Shown here one piece after another: positions 19,516 to 28,196 of a DNA stretch of 64,000 nt. The position numbers and the translations under genes were made by a program. The notes below the pieces were generated by a model. That model was not told the DNA's origin, did not search any database, and worked only from the letters and a program-made list of their open reading frames with translations. Within the stretch, counting starts at the first letter, position 1, and the number at the start of each line of letters is the position of its first letter. The DNA comes from Parasutterella muris (GTDB lineage Bacteria; Pseudomonadota; Gammaproteobacteria; Burkholderiales; Burkholderiaceae_F). The DNA is taken from positions 3,260 through 67,259 of the forward strand of contig NZ_CALPCV010000013.1 of assembly GCF_943193095.1 (NCBI RefSeq), read 5' to 3'.

Positions 19516-20040
19516 TTAAAGAGGATGAGAAGAGGCGCTAAACCCGAGCGCGGGAAGCTGCTTGAGTTTTTCTTTTTTGATTTCTTCTTTGCTCGGTTCC
19601 TTCTCTGAGGAAAGCGGGTAGACGGGTTTAGATACACGAGAAGAAGCGGCAAGCGACTGCACGCTTTGAGAATCCCAGCCGCCGTTATTGAGACGGACAT
19701 AGAGATAGCGCTGATCGTGCAGGTCGCCATCTTTATCAGTAAAGGGTGCGAGCCAGACGCGAAGCACCGTCTCGGGCGTGCGCCACGGCTTAGCGGGAAT
19801 AATCGTGACAAAGTCCTTTCGCTCTCCGACCGAGTCCTGAGCCGCAGCGGAAAGTTCCGCGGGGAGCGGCTGAGAGGAGGAATTATTCTCCGCATACACT
19901 TGAGAGATATTGCGGCAGCTCGGCCCTCCGGAAAGATCTGCGCATCCGAAATCCGTCTTCGCGTTGGAAAACCCGGTAATCGATCCGCAGCCTGTGAGCG
20001 CGGCAGAAGAGAGCATTAAAAGAATGAGTTTGAGTTTCAT
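19516..20040 (-). CDS. traV: TraV, outer-membrane lipoprotein of the transfer core complex
   Basis: 174 aa with a lipoprotein signal: LTGC lipobox with the lipidated Cys at residue 18, so anchored in the outer membrane. Contains the TraV pattern of two further cysteines (FGCADLSGGPSCRNISQVY) and a conserved WRTPETVLRVWLAPF-D-DGDLHDQRYLYV block. VirB7-like; forms the outer ring with TraK and TraB. Lies between DsbC and TraC, as in the gonococcal island. Confidence 0.9.
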   Translation of the reverse strand: MKLKLILLMLSSAALTGCGSITGFSNAKTDFGCADLSGGPSCRNISQVYAENNSSSQPLPAELSAAAQDSVGERKDFVTIIPAKPWRTPETVLRVWLAPFTDKDGDLHDQRYLYVRLNNGGWDSQSVQSLAASSRVSKPVYPLSSEKEPSKEEIKKEKLKQLPALGFSASSHPL

Positions 20041-20045
20041 GATGA

Positions 20046-20873
20046 TCAGCTCTTCTGCGCGTCAACAAAGTTCTGAAGCTTCTCTAAGGGAAGCGCGCCT
20101 GAGATTCGGTCGCCCGCTTCATTGATCAGAGTGGGCGTGCCGCCGATGCCGTGTTCAGCGGCTAAACGAATCACGTCGCTCACCACGGAAGAACATAAGG
20201 GATTATTAGCGAGCGCTTTAATATCGTCACCTTTAAGCGCTTTGGAAAGTTCCGCGGAAGAGTCTTTTGCGCACCAGACGGCATCCGACTTTGCTCTGGC
20301 CTTCGGATGAATCGATTCCAGAGGGAAAAGGAACGTATACACCGTCGTGTCTTTAAGATCTTTAAGCGTCTGCGCTAGTTTGCGCGAATACGGACAATCC
20401 ACGTCTGTGAATACCGCAAGCTTTTTACTGCCGTTTCCGTAAACGGTCTTAACCGCTTTATCAAGCGGAAGAGAATTAAAGGCGATACGCCTTAAATCCC
20501 TGACGCGCTTTTCTGTCAGATCAACGCCCTGATCCATATCCAGAAGTCTTCCGGAAAAAAGGAACCGCGCGCTCGAATCAAAGTAGATAACTTCTTTGCC
20601 GACCGAAGCTTCAAAGATGCCTTTGACGGGCGTTAAAGAAAAAAGTTTGACCTGAGTTTTAGGGTAGCGCTCCTGAAAGTTTTCTACCGCTTGTTTCAGT
20701 TCTGTCGAAAGGTCGCTGTACTTGACCGCTTGAACTTTAGCCGTGCTAGTGCGCTCAGAGGCGGTCTTAGCGACCGTGGCGGGATTGCCGCAGGAGGCGC
20801 CGCCCGCAAAAGCAAAAGTGCCGAATGCGCCTAGGGCGGAGACCAGAAAAATAGAAAATTTTGATTTAATCAT
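20046..20873 (-). CDS. dsbC: DsbC-like periplasmic protein with CPYS active site
   Basis: 275 aa, signal peptide (cleavage near AFA-GG, residue 23), N-terminal dimerisation domain about residues 45-125, then a thioredoxin fold. The active-site motif reads C160-P-Y-S163, so the second cysteine of the usual CxxC is serine. The cis-proline loop (GGTPTL, Pro247) and the structural pair C201/C227 are kept. DsbC isomerises wrong disulfides; here it would serve Cys-rich TraN, TraU and TraH. A monothiol centre could still isomerise through a mixed disulfide but could not oxidise or be resolved internally. Lies between TraB and TraV. Confidence 0.85.
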   Translation of the reverse strand: MIKSKFSIFLVSALGAFGTFAFAGGASCGNPATVAKTASERTSTAKVQAVKYSDLSTELKQAVENFQERYPKTQVKLFSLTPVKGIFEASVGKEVIYFDSSARFLFSGRLLDMDQGVDLTEKRVRDLRRIAFNSLPLDKAVKTVYGNGSKKLAVFTDVDCPYSRKLAQTLKDLKDTTVYTFLFPLESIHPKARAKSDAVWCAKDSSAELSKALKGDDIKALANNPLCSSVVSDVIRLAAEHGIGGTPTLINEAGDRISGALPLEKLQNFVDAQKS

Positions 20874-20889
20874 ACTTATTCAAATGAAA

Positions 20890-22110
20890 TTATTTATCAT
20901 CGATGCGTTCGATAGAAAGGCCGTTGGAAATCACGATTTCCACCTTGCGGCCGGAGTCCACCTCTAAGACCGGGAACATGTCGCTCGCGAGTTTGAGGTA
21001 GTAGTCGGTGATACGGTCCATTGCGTGCGAAGCGCCTTCCCCGACACCCGCCCGCCAGGGGTTAGTGACAGTGGTGGAGATCGTGCCGGTAATCGACGTG
21101 GTGGAGTTTTCGCTGGCGAGAGACACGGCTTTGCCAAGACCCGCGAGCGTGCCGGTAAAGAGCGCGTTGGCGATCGCCTGGCCGCTCTTTGTCACCAAAC
21201 GGGCCCTAAGCCCGGTCTTGCCGTCTTCGCCCGAAACGTATCCCTGAACCTTCTTATCCACGGCGCCGCCGTTCTCATCAATACAGGAAAGCCTATCGAG
21301 CCGAACCAGTACGCGTTCACTTGCCAATTCTCCCGTAGCATTAGCAGTCACGAAGCAGCGTTTGATGCCGGCCTTATAGAGGTTCGGCATCACCGCGGAA
21401 TCGGTGAGTTCCAGCAGGATCGGTACCGGGTTCCCGGATCCCTGACCTCGCGTGGGCGCGGTCGCGCCGTTTAGAAGTCTTGCCTGCGCAAAAGTGCCGC
21501 TCGGAAGATACATCAGGGGTTTTGAGCGGGCGTCCTTTTCGCTTTTACCAATAACCGCGGAGTCCTTTAAATTCGCTCCCTCAAAACTGACGACCGTTAA
21601 ACGAGGCGCCTTCTCAGAAGGGTTAGCGTTGCCCTGCGCAATGTAGCGCCGGGACGCGGCAGAACCAGCTGCGCCGCTTTCAAAGCCTTTCCTGACGGGA
21701 CTATTAGAGGAAGGTATCTTGCCAATCACGTCCGCGGGCGGCCAGCCGTCCTTGGATTCGTGAGTGATCGGCGTCTTAGCTCCGGATTTAGATCCGCGCT
21801 CTAAGGCGGCAAGACGCTCTTCTAGGCGTCGCTTGTCTTTTTCAAGCTGCGCTTCACGATTTTTAGCGTCACGGCTTTCTTTTTCCAAGCGCATCAGACG
21901 CTCGTTATAGACGGCCTGATGCCGCTCGTATTCGTTCTGGCTCGGTGCCATAGAAATCTGAGTGGACGTGGTTTTGCCTTTAGGCTGTTTTTCATCCTTT
22001 TTCTCAGTACAGGAAGTCACGCCGTAGATGACCGCGCCTGCGAGGAGAATCGCGATCACAATGGTTTTGTACTGCTTGAACTTTTCTGTTTTTTCTGAGA
22101 AGCTGCTCAT
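20890..22110 (-). CDS. traB: TraB, VirB10-like core complex protein
   Basis: About 406 aa from the ATG at 22110, whose ATGA overlaps the TraK stop; a frame extension to 22134 lies inside TraK. One inner-membrane segment (about residues 15-32), a long charged coiled coil (about 60-115), a linker, then the VirB10/TraB C-terminal domain (FAQARLLNGATAPT, later KPGLRARLVTKSGQ-like region and a VTNPWRAG stretch). It spans both membranes and links the inner-membrane ATPases to the TraV/TraK ring. Confidence 0.92.
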   Translation of the reverse strand: MSSFSEKTEKFKQYKTIVIAILLAGAVIYGVTSCTEKKDEKQPKGKTTSTQISMAPSQNEYERHQAVYNERLMRLEKESRDAKNREAQLEKDKRRLEERLAALERGSKSGAKTPITHESKDGWPPADVIGKIPSSNSPVRKGFESGAAGSAASRRYIAQGNANPSEKAPRLTVVSFEGANLKDSAVIGKSEKDARSKPLMYLPSGTFAQARLLNGATAPTRGQGSGNPVPILLELTDSAVMPNLYKAGIKRCFVTANATGELASERVLVRLDRLSCIDENGGAVDKKVQGYVSGEDGKTGLRARLVTKSGQAIANALFTGTLAGLGKAVSLASENSTTSITGTISTTVTNPWRAGVGEGASHAMDRITDYYLKLASDMFPVLEVDSGRKVEIVISNGLSIERIDDK

Positions 22111-22808
22111 GGCGCATCCTCTCTGATAATCCACAGATCCGCTGAAGCCTTGGGTTTAAGAGACGTGGCTTCGGTCGCGACCGCGACAACGCCGCGGCGG
22201 TAAAAATCAGCTTCCCTGATTTGCAGCGTTTCCTTCGTCTGATTCATTAAGTGGTAGCGCTCGAGTCTTAAACTGAGGAGACGCCAGGCGGCTATCGGAT
22301 TTCCGATCAGGTAGCCGTCCGTGATCGTGCCTTTAAGGACTTCCGCATGCTCATGAGAGAGCGACGGAATCGCTCTCAGGATTCTTTGAACACGCTCTTC
22401 ATAAGGAAGAGCGCTCTGATCATTAGAAGAAAGTTGAGAACGGGGATTCGGCAGCTTGGTGTCCTTCAGCGCGATTGTCTGAGCGATCAGCCGTTCTTTA
22501 GGAGAAATCGTTACGGCATGCGTTTCTCCGCTTTCGCTAATGATAAAAATCGAAGACTGCTCTTTAGTGAGCGGAATAAAGTAGAGGGATCCGGTGGATT
22601 TATCCGGGTCAAGCTGGATGCTCTGGGTATCAGCGACCGCTTTAGCGATCCTGCCGTTCTCAATGTAGATACGGTTGGGCTGCTTGAAAGCGGCTGGCGC
22701 CAAAACGGAAGCGTCGGTTTGAGCCTGAGTTTGAACTTTGGGCATTTCTTTAGCTTCAGCGCAAAGCGCTGCCCCTAAGAGCATTAAGACGACTGCGGCT
22801 AGCTTCAT
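22107..22808 (-). CDS. traK: TraK, secretin-like core complex protein
   Basis: 233 aa, signal peptide (cleavage near AEA-KE, residue 19). The N-terminal half (RIAKAVADTQSIQLDPD, GSLYFIPLTKEQSSIFIISE) shows the beta-rich TraK/VirB9 fold. Periplasmic partner of TraB and TraV in the outer core ring. Overlaps TraE by 4 bases and TraB by 4 bases, so the three are translationally coupled. Confidence 0.9.
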   Translation of the reverse strand: MKLAAVVLMLLGAALCAEAKEMPKVQTQAQTDASVLAPAAFKQPNRIYIENGRIAKAVADTQSIQLDPDKSTGSLYFIPLTKEQSSIFIISESGETHAVTISPKERLIAQTIALKDTKLPNPRSQLSSNDQSALPYEERVQRILRAIPSLSHEHAEVLKGTITDGYLIGNPIAAWRLLSLRLERYHLMNQTKETLQIREADFYRRGVVAVATEATSLKPKASADLWIIREDAP

Positions 22809-23410
22809 GAGATTTCTCCCTTTCGGTCTTCAGAAAGCGGCTCAAAGGGTTTTCTACAGTCGGACTCACGGATGGTGTTGATCCAGAGGCGGGACCCGAG
22901 ATATGAGAACTGAACCGTCCAGCACTTTCGCATGCTGGAGGTTTTACTGTTGCCGATAAACTGACGAATGGAACCCGTGACCGCGGCCTGCAGTTTTGCG
23001 GGCCGCACTTCCACGGACTCAGGCATAAAGTGCACCGAGGCGTTGCTCGCCTTTAAGCGGCGGCCTTGGCTCACGAGCTGAAGCTCGGTTTCTCCTCTGT
23101 CCTCCGGCGCAACGTAAGAAAGAAGCTTCTTGACGTTGTAGTCGAACGTTTCAGGAGAATTATTGAGCGCCAGCTGCAGTGCAAAGATGCTCATCTGCTC
23201 GAGATAATCAGCTGAGACGGTTTTATTGTCGAGCCAAAAGGATTTGGTGGTCTCTGCGGGAAGCACAATGATTCTTTCCTGACGCTCAATGCTCGCGATG
23301 CCTGTGGCCAGTACGACGTTAGTCACCAAGGAGGCTGCGAACGCGTACACCACAGAAGTGCGCAGCGCCAGTCGGGAAGAGACTTCGGAGACGTATTCCT
23401 GGACATTCAT
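22805..23410 (-). CDS. traE: TraE, pilus assembly protein
   Basis: 201 aa with one N-terminal membrane segment (about residues 19-38) and a periplasmic domain typical of TraE (VLPAETTKSFWLDNKTVSADYLEQM). VirB5/VirB8-like role in F systems: inner-membrane scaffold for pilus tip assembly. Preceded by TraL with a 7-base gap, and overlaps TraK. Confidence 0.93.
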   Translation of the reverse strand: MNVQEYVSEVSSRLALRTSVVYAFAASLVTNVVLATGIASIERQERIIVLPAETTKSFWLDNKTVSADYLEQMSIFALQLALNNSPETFDYNVKKLLSYVAPEDRGETELQLVSQGRRLKASNASVHFMPESVEVRPAKLQAAVTGSIRQFIGNSKTSSMRKCWTVQFSYLGSRLWINTIRESDCRKPFEPLSEDRKGEIS

Positions 23411-23417
23411 TTGAGAA

Positions 23418-23705
23418 TTAACCTATAAATCGACGCCTGCTGGAGGGCGGCGTGCGCTTAAATGTTTTGAACGGCGTGTGCCAGTACAGACAATGCAGTC
23501 CGTATCTGGGGTGTCGTCCGGCCTTTAAACGGACGTAAGCCCACATGCAGACGACGGAAGCGAGCGCGCCGATCAATAATGAGTTGACGATGATTCCGAT
23601 ACCGAAACCGGCGGCAGCGGCCGCCACCTGATCGAAATCCCACAAAAGGAACTTGGCGGGCGCGTCAAGTTTTCTGGGTACAAAGGATGGATCGTAACGG
23701 GACAT
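23418..23705 (-). CDS. traL: TraL, pilus assembly protein
   Basis: 95 aa. Small inner-membrane protein with two close hydrophobic segments (about residues 30-65), VirB3-like. The start (MSRYDPSFVPRKLDAPAKFL) and the RHPRYGLHCLYWHTP tail match type-F TraL. Sits between pilin and TraE, as in all F-type systems. Confidence 0.92.
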   Translation of the reverse strand: MSRYDPSFVPRKLDAPAKFLLWDFDQVAAAAAGFGIGIIVNSLLIGALASVVCMWAYVRLKAGRHPRYGLHCLYWHTPFKTFKRTPPSSRRRFIG

Positions 23706-23759
23706 GACGGATATACCTTTTCTTGGGTTCGGCTAAAGGACCGAACCCAAGAGTGATGG

Positions 23760-24083
23760 TTAGATAAGAGCCGTAAAGATGTTGTCGATGATCTGCGGTC
23801 CGATGAAAAGCGCCATGGCGGCCGCAAGACAGCCGACAGCACCCATGATGGATCCGCGAACCACGCCTACACCAAGGCCTACTAAGAGGAACATCAGCGC
23901 GATTGAACGGCCGAGCGTGCCCTGAGACCAGTTTTTAAGCATGTCGTAAAGGCTCTGAAAGTCCTGATCGGTGCCGGCAGCGAACGCGCATTCGGGAAGC
24001 GCGGCGGCAAAGACGACAAAGGTAAGAGAAAGCAGCATCGGAAACGCGGCTGCAATGACATTAGAACTCAGTTTGAATTTCAT
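23760..24083 (-). CDS. traA: TraA, type-F conjugative pilin precursor
   Basis: 107 aa. Long leader with cleavage probably after AFA (residue about 35), leaving a mature pilin of about 70 aa with two hydrophobic helices separated by a short polar loop (LGRSIALMFLLVGLGVGVV and GAVGCLAAAMALFIGP). This is the TraA/VirB2 architecture. The S26 peptidase further down the operon is a likely processing enzyme. First gene of the pilus block, directly upstream of TraL. Confidence 0.85.
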   Translation of the reverse strand: MKFKLSSNVIAAAFPMLLSLTFVVFAAALPECAFAAGTDQDFQSLYDMLKNWSQGTLGRSIALMFLLVGLGVGVVRGSIMGAVGCLAAAMALFIGPQIIDNIFTALI

Positions 24084-24120
24084 AATTGATCAAAAAAATG
24101 GGAATGAACAAAAGCAAACA

Positions 24121-24166
24121 CAAAAAAACTCCCCGCTCCGCAGCTTTTGTTCAATAAGAAGCGGAG
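24121..24166 (-). terminator. Possible attenuator or partial terminator between transglycosylase and pilin
   Basis: Minus-strand 6-bp GC stem (24161-24166 with 24136-24141) followed, after seven bases, by a run of seven T (24128-24122 read on the minus strand). It lies in the 111-base gap between the lytic transglycosylase and TraA, the largest gap in the pilus half of the operon. Could separate two transcription units or lower read-through; a pilin promoter in this gap is plausible but not identified. Confidence 0.4.
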
Positions 24167-24194
24167 AGCATGACAACGAATTGGTGAAGGACGA

Positions 24195-24671
24195 TTAAGA
24201 GGAGACTTTCCTTAACTTGTCCCGTTTGGCGTCCGATAAACTCATGAGCGCCCGATAAACTTTCCACGCATAGGTTTGGCGGGCTGAAATGCAGTCCGCC
24301 CCTTTAAGACGGGTGCACGCGGCGTTATATGCGCCGACCGCTTCCCATGGATTTTCTAAGCGCTTCATGTTGTCCGAGAGGATTTCCGCACCGATCTCGA
24401 TATTGAGACAGACGTTTTCCAACAGCTCTTTCTTGGTGGTGTTAAAGCGCTTGAGCCAGGAAGAGTTGATCTGCATCAGTCCGATATCTTCGCTGGAGCT
24501 GTTTTTACCGACGGCGTTCGGGTTGCCGGAAGATTCCACCAGTGCAATGGCTCGTAAAAGATCCGCGTCCAGACCTTTAGCAAGCGCGTGCGTTTCAAAG
24601 CAGTCCCGGGCCTGTACGGAAGTACTAAGCGCTAGGGCTGAAAGGACAATTAAAAGAGGTCGAGTATTCAT
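24195..24671 (-). CDS. Lytic transglycosylase of the transfer system
   Basis: 158 aa from the ATG at 24671, which overlaps the stop of the DUF4400 gene (TAATG); a longer frame upstream has no signal peptide and lies wholly inside that gene. Signal peptide (cleavage near VQA, residue 21), then an SLT fold: catalytic Glu46 in ALVESSGNP, GLMQI at 64-68 and AVGAYNAACTR near 115. VirB1/TrbN/LtgX-type enzyme that opens peptidoglycan for the secretion channel. In the gonococcal island ltgX holds the same position before the pilus genes. Confidence 0.92.
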   Translation of the reverse strand: MNTRPLLIVLSALALSTSVQARDCFETHALAKGLDADLLRAIALVESSGNPNAVGKNSSSEDIGLMQINSSWLKRFNTTKKELLENVCLNIEIGAEILSDNMKRLENPWEAVGAYNAACTRLKGADCISARQTYAWKVYRALMSLSDAKRDKLRKVSS

Positions 24672-25294
24672 TATCCGAACCGATGGAAGTTGCTGACAAT
24701 CACATGGATGCTTAAAAGGAACGCCGCGTAAAAGACCACAGAAACCCAGACAGGAATCGCAAACGGAATCAGCATCACAGTAAACGCGCAGGTAAGCAGT
24801 ACGGGCGGAGCGCTTAATGCGGTCTGATAGAGCGTCGGGTGGTGCGAAGCGAAACTTTCGTACTTGAGACGTCTGACAACCCAAGCGTCAAACACGACGG
24901 TTAAAAGGATCGGGCAGAGCGCGGCAAACCAAATCAGCGCCAGCACCGCACGAATCATTGAGAGTTCCAGCATGGCTTTTAACGCCATAAAGTAAGGCGA
25001 AGACCAAAGACGATTAAAGAATGATTCCATCGGCGCTTCATGTGCAGCGTCTAAATCATCCGCTTCGGGAAGGTATGCGCCGCCTGTGACTTTAGAGAGG
25101 ACGGAGGAGACACTGTCGCGAAGACCGGAGAGTTCAACGTCTGCCAGAGTCAGAAAGGATTCGAGCTTTTGGCGGGTGTCATCAATCTGAACTTCTGCAT
25201 GACGATTAAAAGAGGTGTGGTCGGCTAAACCGGGCCTCCAGACAATCGAGCCGAGCAGCAGGATGAACAAAACAATAAAAATACGGGCAAACAT
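24671..25294 (-). CDS. DUF4400 integrating-conjugative-element membrane protein
   Basis: 207 aa with an N-terminal membrane segment (residues 3-20) and a C-terminal hydrophobic block of about three segments (115-200) with the conserved FDAWVVRRLKYESFASHHP motif. DUF4400 proteins stand directly behind TraD in SXT-like elements and genomic islands; their role is not established, though a link to the coupling protein is likely. Starts 12 bases after TraD. Confidence 0.85.
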   Translation of the reverse strand: MFARIFIVLFILLLGSIVWRPGLADHTSFNRHAEVQIDDTRQKLESFLTLADVELSGLRDSVSSVLSKVTGGAYLPEADDLDAAHEAPMESFFNRLWSSPYFMALKAMLELSMIRAVLALIWFAALCPILLTVVFDAWVVRRLKYESFASHHPTLYQTALSAPPVLLTCAFTVMLIPFAIPVWVSVVFYAAFLLSIHVIVSNFHRFG

Positions 25295-25306
25295 AATGAA
25301 ATTCGT

Positions 25307-27178
25307 TTAATCGGTAATGACGGGCACACGGCCTTTAAGAAGGTGACCGCCGCCCACGAAAGCGAAAAACTGTCCGTTCGGAAGTTTGCCAAGGTATTCC
25401 GACGGGATAATCTCTTCGCGCACGGCAGTACGCTTGTGAGAGGCGCCGCCCTCAAAGGAAGGAAGACCCGCGTGCGTGTCCGCATGCGTTGAGAGCGTAG
25501 TGTCGACCTGATGAATGTAGGTCTTGCCAAACGTCTCCGTCACAAAGTCCTGAGTCGGACGATCCTTGCAGCGCAGCGCGATCAGATTGTTACAGTTGCC
25601 AAGCACCATGCGCGCGGCATCCTGAGAACCTAATCGGTGGGCAAGGTCGGCAATCGTCTGCATGGCTACCGTGGTATAGATGCCGCCTTCGGCGCCTTTA
25701 TTTAGAATTTCGATCAGCGGATTGTTGCAGACGTTGGACGCCTCATCCACAAAGAGCGAAATGCGAATATCCGTCTTACCGAGGTTGTAACGTTTGCCTG
25801 CCACACTGACCAAATCACCTAAGAGAATAGAACCGACGGCCGATGCAATCATATTGTCGGACAATGAATCCAAGTGACAGTACAGGCACGAGCGGGTGAG
25901 AATGATGCTCTCGAGATTCCAGATGGGACGGGAGTCTGCCGCGTCTTTGGGATCCGGAGAGAATGAGTCTCCGAGCGGCCCGCTTGTGAGCATCGCAAAG
26001 ATCGGCATCAGGGAAGCCGTGATCTTGGCGTAATGCTCTTTAGAGTGATGGAAGACTTTAAGACATTCGTCTACGACCAGGGTCTGCTGCTTTTTGTCGA
26101 GCACATGCTCGTAAAAAGAGACCATTAAAAGAAGTTCTTCCTGAGATTCCGTGAGACGGCCTTCCTTAATCGGCGCCATGAAAGATCGGGCTTCTTCCCT
26201 CCAATTCTCGCTTGCAAAGTGCTCAATACGATCAAGAAGGAGATCACGCAGCAGATCATCAATACCGTGATTGATATGCTTGGAAAGAAGTTTTAAAGAG
26301 GGCTTGATCTTCAATTCAATCAAGGCGTCCGCAAATGTCTTAATGCAGGACCAGGCGAACTGAGTAAAGGCGTCAGGTTTTCCGGGTATTACCGACATAA
26401 TGCGTGTTGCGATCTGGGCGCCGGTTGAGAATGTCGCTAACGGATCGAGTCGAATGCCTTTGGTTTTATCACGATTGCCCGGATGATAGTTGAGGGGCTC
26501 GCCGCGGCCGGCGGCAGTGCAGGCTCTACGGAAGGACTCGTAGACACGGGGAGAACCTTTGGGGTCAATGAAGATGACAACATCGTTTCTTAACACCGCC
26601 TGAGAAAAGAGATTGCAGAGCGCGACGCCTTTACCTGCCTGAGTGGTTCCGAGAATTAAAGTGCCGCCCTCAAAATTTTTAAGGAATCGATGAAGCTCGA
26701 TTTCGTTGGGTTCAAGTCCATGGATATAGGGCATACCAATTTCTTCATTCTTCTGATACTGATCACCGCGCCCGAAAAAGCGATGCATAAAATCAGGGAG
26801 CATTAAAGAGGCGGGATTGATTCTGGAGAGTTCATGCAGTTTCTGCGTGTGTTTCGGTTCCCACACAAAACCGTATCCAAGCCAAAGATGGTCGGGCCGC
26901 ATCAGCGTTTGAAGCTTAGAGCGCGGCATCAGTTCAAACCGTCTTCCTGAGAGCAGACTTCTGTCACGCAGAATAAGCCAACCCTCATGGCCGCGTTTCA
27001 CCGCGAACACAATGCAGACCATATAGAGAAGCGCAGATATTTCGCGCGGCATAACATGCTGCGCGTGCAGGTATGCCATGTAGGCAGACGCGAAGAGCCA
27101 AACCGAAGCGGCGTATATCTCGTACGCAGTGCGGTAAGGCAAAGAATGCCGACGGGTTAAAGAGGATTCGTTTCTCAT
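25307..27178 (-). CDS. traD: TraD, type IV coupling protein
   Basis: 623 aa. Two N-terminal membrane segments (about residues 22-65), then the VirD4/TraD ATPase: Walker A GTTQAGKG at 177-184 (the GKG ending is common in VirD4-like proteins), Walker B ISLFVDEASN near 475, and the conserved TVAMQTIADLAHRLGS stretch. It hands the DNA-protein substrate to the secretion channel. Overlaps the preceding 288-aa gene by 4 bases (ATGA), which ties that unknown protein closely to substrate recruitment. Confidence 0.93.
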   Translation of the reverse strand: MRNESSLTRRHSLPYRTAYEIYAASVWLFASAYMAYLHAQHVMPREISALLYMVCIVFAVKRGHEGWLILRDRSLLSGRRFELMPRSKLQTLMRPDHLWLGYGFVWEPKHTQKLHELSRINPASLMLPDFMHRFFGRGDQYQKNEEIGMPYIHGLEPNEIELHRFLKNFEGGTLILGTTQAGKGVALCNLFSQAVLRNDVVIFIDPKGSPRVYESFRRACTAAGRGEPLNYHPGNRDKTKGIRLDPLATFSTGAQIATRIMSVIPGKPDAFTQFAWSCIKTFADALIELKIKPSLKLLSKHINHGIDDLLRDLLLDRIEHFASENWREEARSFMAPIKEGRLTESQEELLLMVSFYEHVLDKKQQTLVVDECLKVFHHSKEHYAKITASLMPIFAMLTSGPLGDSFSPDPKDAADSRPIWNLESIILTRSCLYCHLDSLSDNMIASAVGSILLGDLVSVAGKRYNLGKTDIRISLFVDEASNVCNNPLIEILNKGAEGGIYTTVAMQTIADLAHRLGSQDAARMVLGNCNNLIALRCKDRPTQDFVTETFGKTYIHQVDTTLSTHADTHAGLPSFEGGASHKRTAVREEIIPSEYLGKLPNGQFFAFVGGGHLLKGRVPVITD

Positions 27179-28041
27179 GATGCTGAGGGTTCGTGATAGA
27201 TAATAGGAGCAGTGTGCGTCGCCGGAATAAATCCGTATGTAAAGGCTTCGCGCGGAACGTACTTATCGCGCAAATTTCTGTAGTAAACCGTGTTGTAGGT
27301 GTCTCGGCAGGCTCTCACGCGCCGAACTTTGTATGTCTTAAATTCGGGATGACTTTTAAAGTAGTCGCGCCAATAAATAAGATGCTCATTGAAATAAGCC
27401 GCTTTGAGATGAATGCGTTCTGCTTCGACTTTACGCCAGCGGTAGGAGCGCTGCATCCAGCGAAGCTCCTGAGGCGTAAATTCTCGGAACATCTGAGTAC
27501 GGAGTTTCTTGTAATAGTTCTGTTCCTGACGCTCTGTAAAGTAAAGACGTTTAACAAGGGTGCGCAAAGGAAGGAGCGGCTTTGTCTGGTAAAGGCGCTC
27601 GATCGCACCGCCCTCGACCGCTCGTCGAAGCTTCTCATCAAACTCCTGATATGTCCAGCGATGGATAATGCAACGCTGCACTTCAGTATTGTTGAAATGT
27701 TTGCGGTAATGACTGCTGCAGAGACGGCGCGTTGCGCGATAGTTTTTACAGCAGGTTTCCCAGTTGTGCACGATGTGCTTTTTTACAGGGATATTCATAT
27801 CGGCTCGGGGAAACCGGACGCGAGGCTTTTGGATAAGGATTTTTTTCCAAGTCATGTGTGTCCTCGCCGGTTTGAATTCTCGGCTTATGACCTGCTGAGC
27901 GCCAAGCGAAATAATGACATCCGCGTTCTTGGTGAGCAAAGCGGTTCTGGCGAGATTGTTCAGCCGACGTTTGTCCAGATCGGTAAGACAAATCAGACCG
28001 TACTCGGAGAATAAGCCTTCTTTTATAGGAGATAGGAGCAT
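27175..28041 (-). CDS. Unknown basic protein coupled to TraD
   Basis: 288 aa, not recognised. No signal peptide and no membrane segment, very rich in Arg, Lys, Tyr and His, and therefore strongly basic. Contains paired cysteines and histidines (CCKNYRATRRLCSSHYRKH near residues 97-115) that could bind a metal, and an aromatic, helix-prone C-terminal half (MQRSYRWRKVEAERIHLKAA). Translationally coupled to TraD by ATGA. A nucleic-acid-binding accessory (relaxosome-like or substrate-docking) is a reasonable guess from charge and position, but no family supports it. Confidence 0.7.
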   Translation of the reverse strand: MLLSPIKEGLFSEYGLICLTDLDKRRLNNLARTALLTKNADVIISLGAQQVISREFKPARTHMTWKKILIQKPRVRFPRADMNIPVKKHIVHNWETCCKNYRATRRLCSSHYRKHFNNTEVQRCIIHRWTYQEFDEKLRRAVEGGAIERLYQTKPLLPLRTLVKRLYFTERQEQNYYKKLRTQMFREFTPQELRWMQRSYRWRKVEAERIHLKAAYFNEHLIYWRDYFKSHPEFKTYKVRRVRACRDTYNTVYYRNLRDKYVPREAFTYGFIPATHTAPIIYHEPSAS

Positions 28042-28089
28042 TAAAAGGATGACGATTGACGGGTTAACCCAATAGGGCGGCGGTCGCTT

Positions 28090-28111
28090 CTGAGCCTAAG
28101 AAAAGGCTCAG
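28090..28111 (-). promoter_or_regulatory. Hairpin between the TraI-like gene and the 288-aa gene
   Basis: Perfect 8-bp stem (28090-28097 with 28104-28111) with a 6-nt loop, in the 155-base gap after the TraI-like stop codon. No T-run on the minus side, so it is not a classic terminator for the operon; it may be an RNA-stability or attenuation element. On the plus strand a few T follow. Confidence 0.4.
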
Positions 28112-28196
28112 GCGGACTTTTAGAGACAATATGCTCGCTAAGAGCTTCGGATGTAATTCGAAGTTCATGACAGATCAGTGATGTTTAAACGGTTAA

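Noticed and set aside
25307..27178. Walker A of TraD ending in GKG rather than GKS/GKT
   Set aside because: GKG is common in VirD4-type coupling proteins, so not unusual.
27193..28014. 273-codon plus-strand frame opposite the 288-aa gene
   Set aside because: Long, but the minus-strand frame is coupled to TraD by ATGA and fits the operon; the plus frame has no ribosome site or domain.
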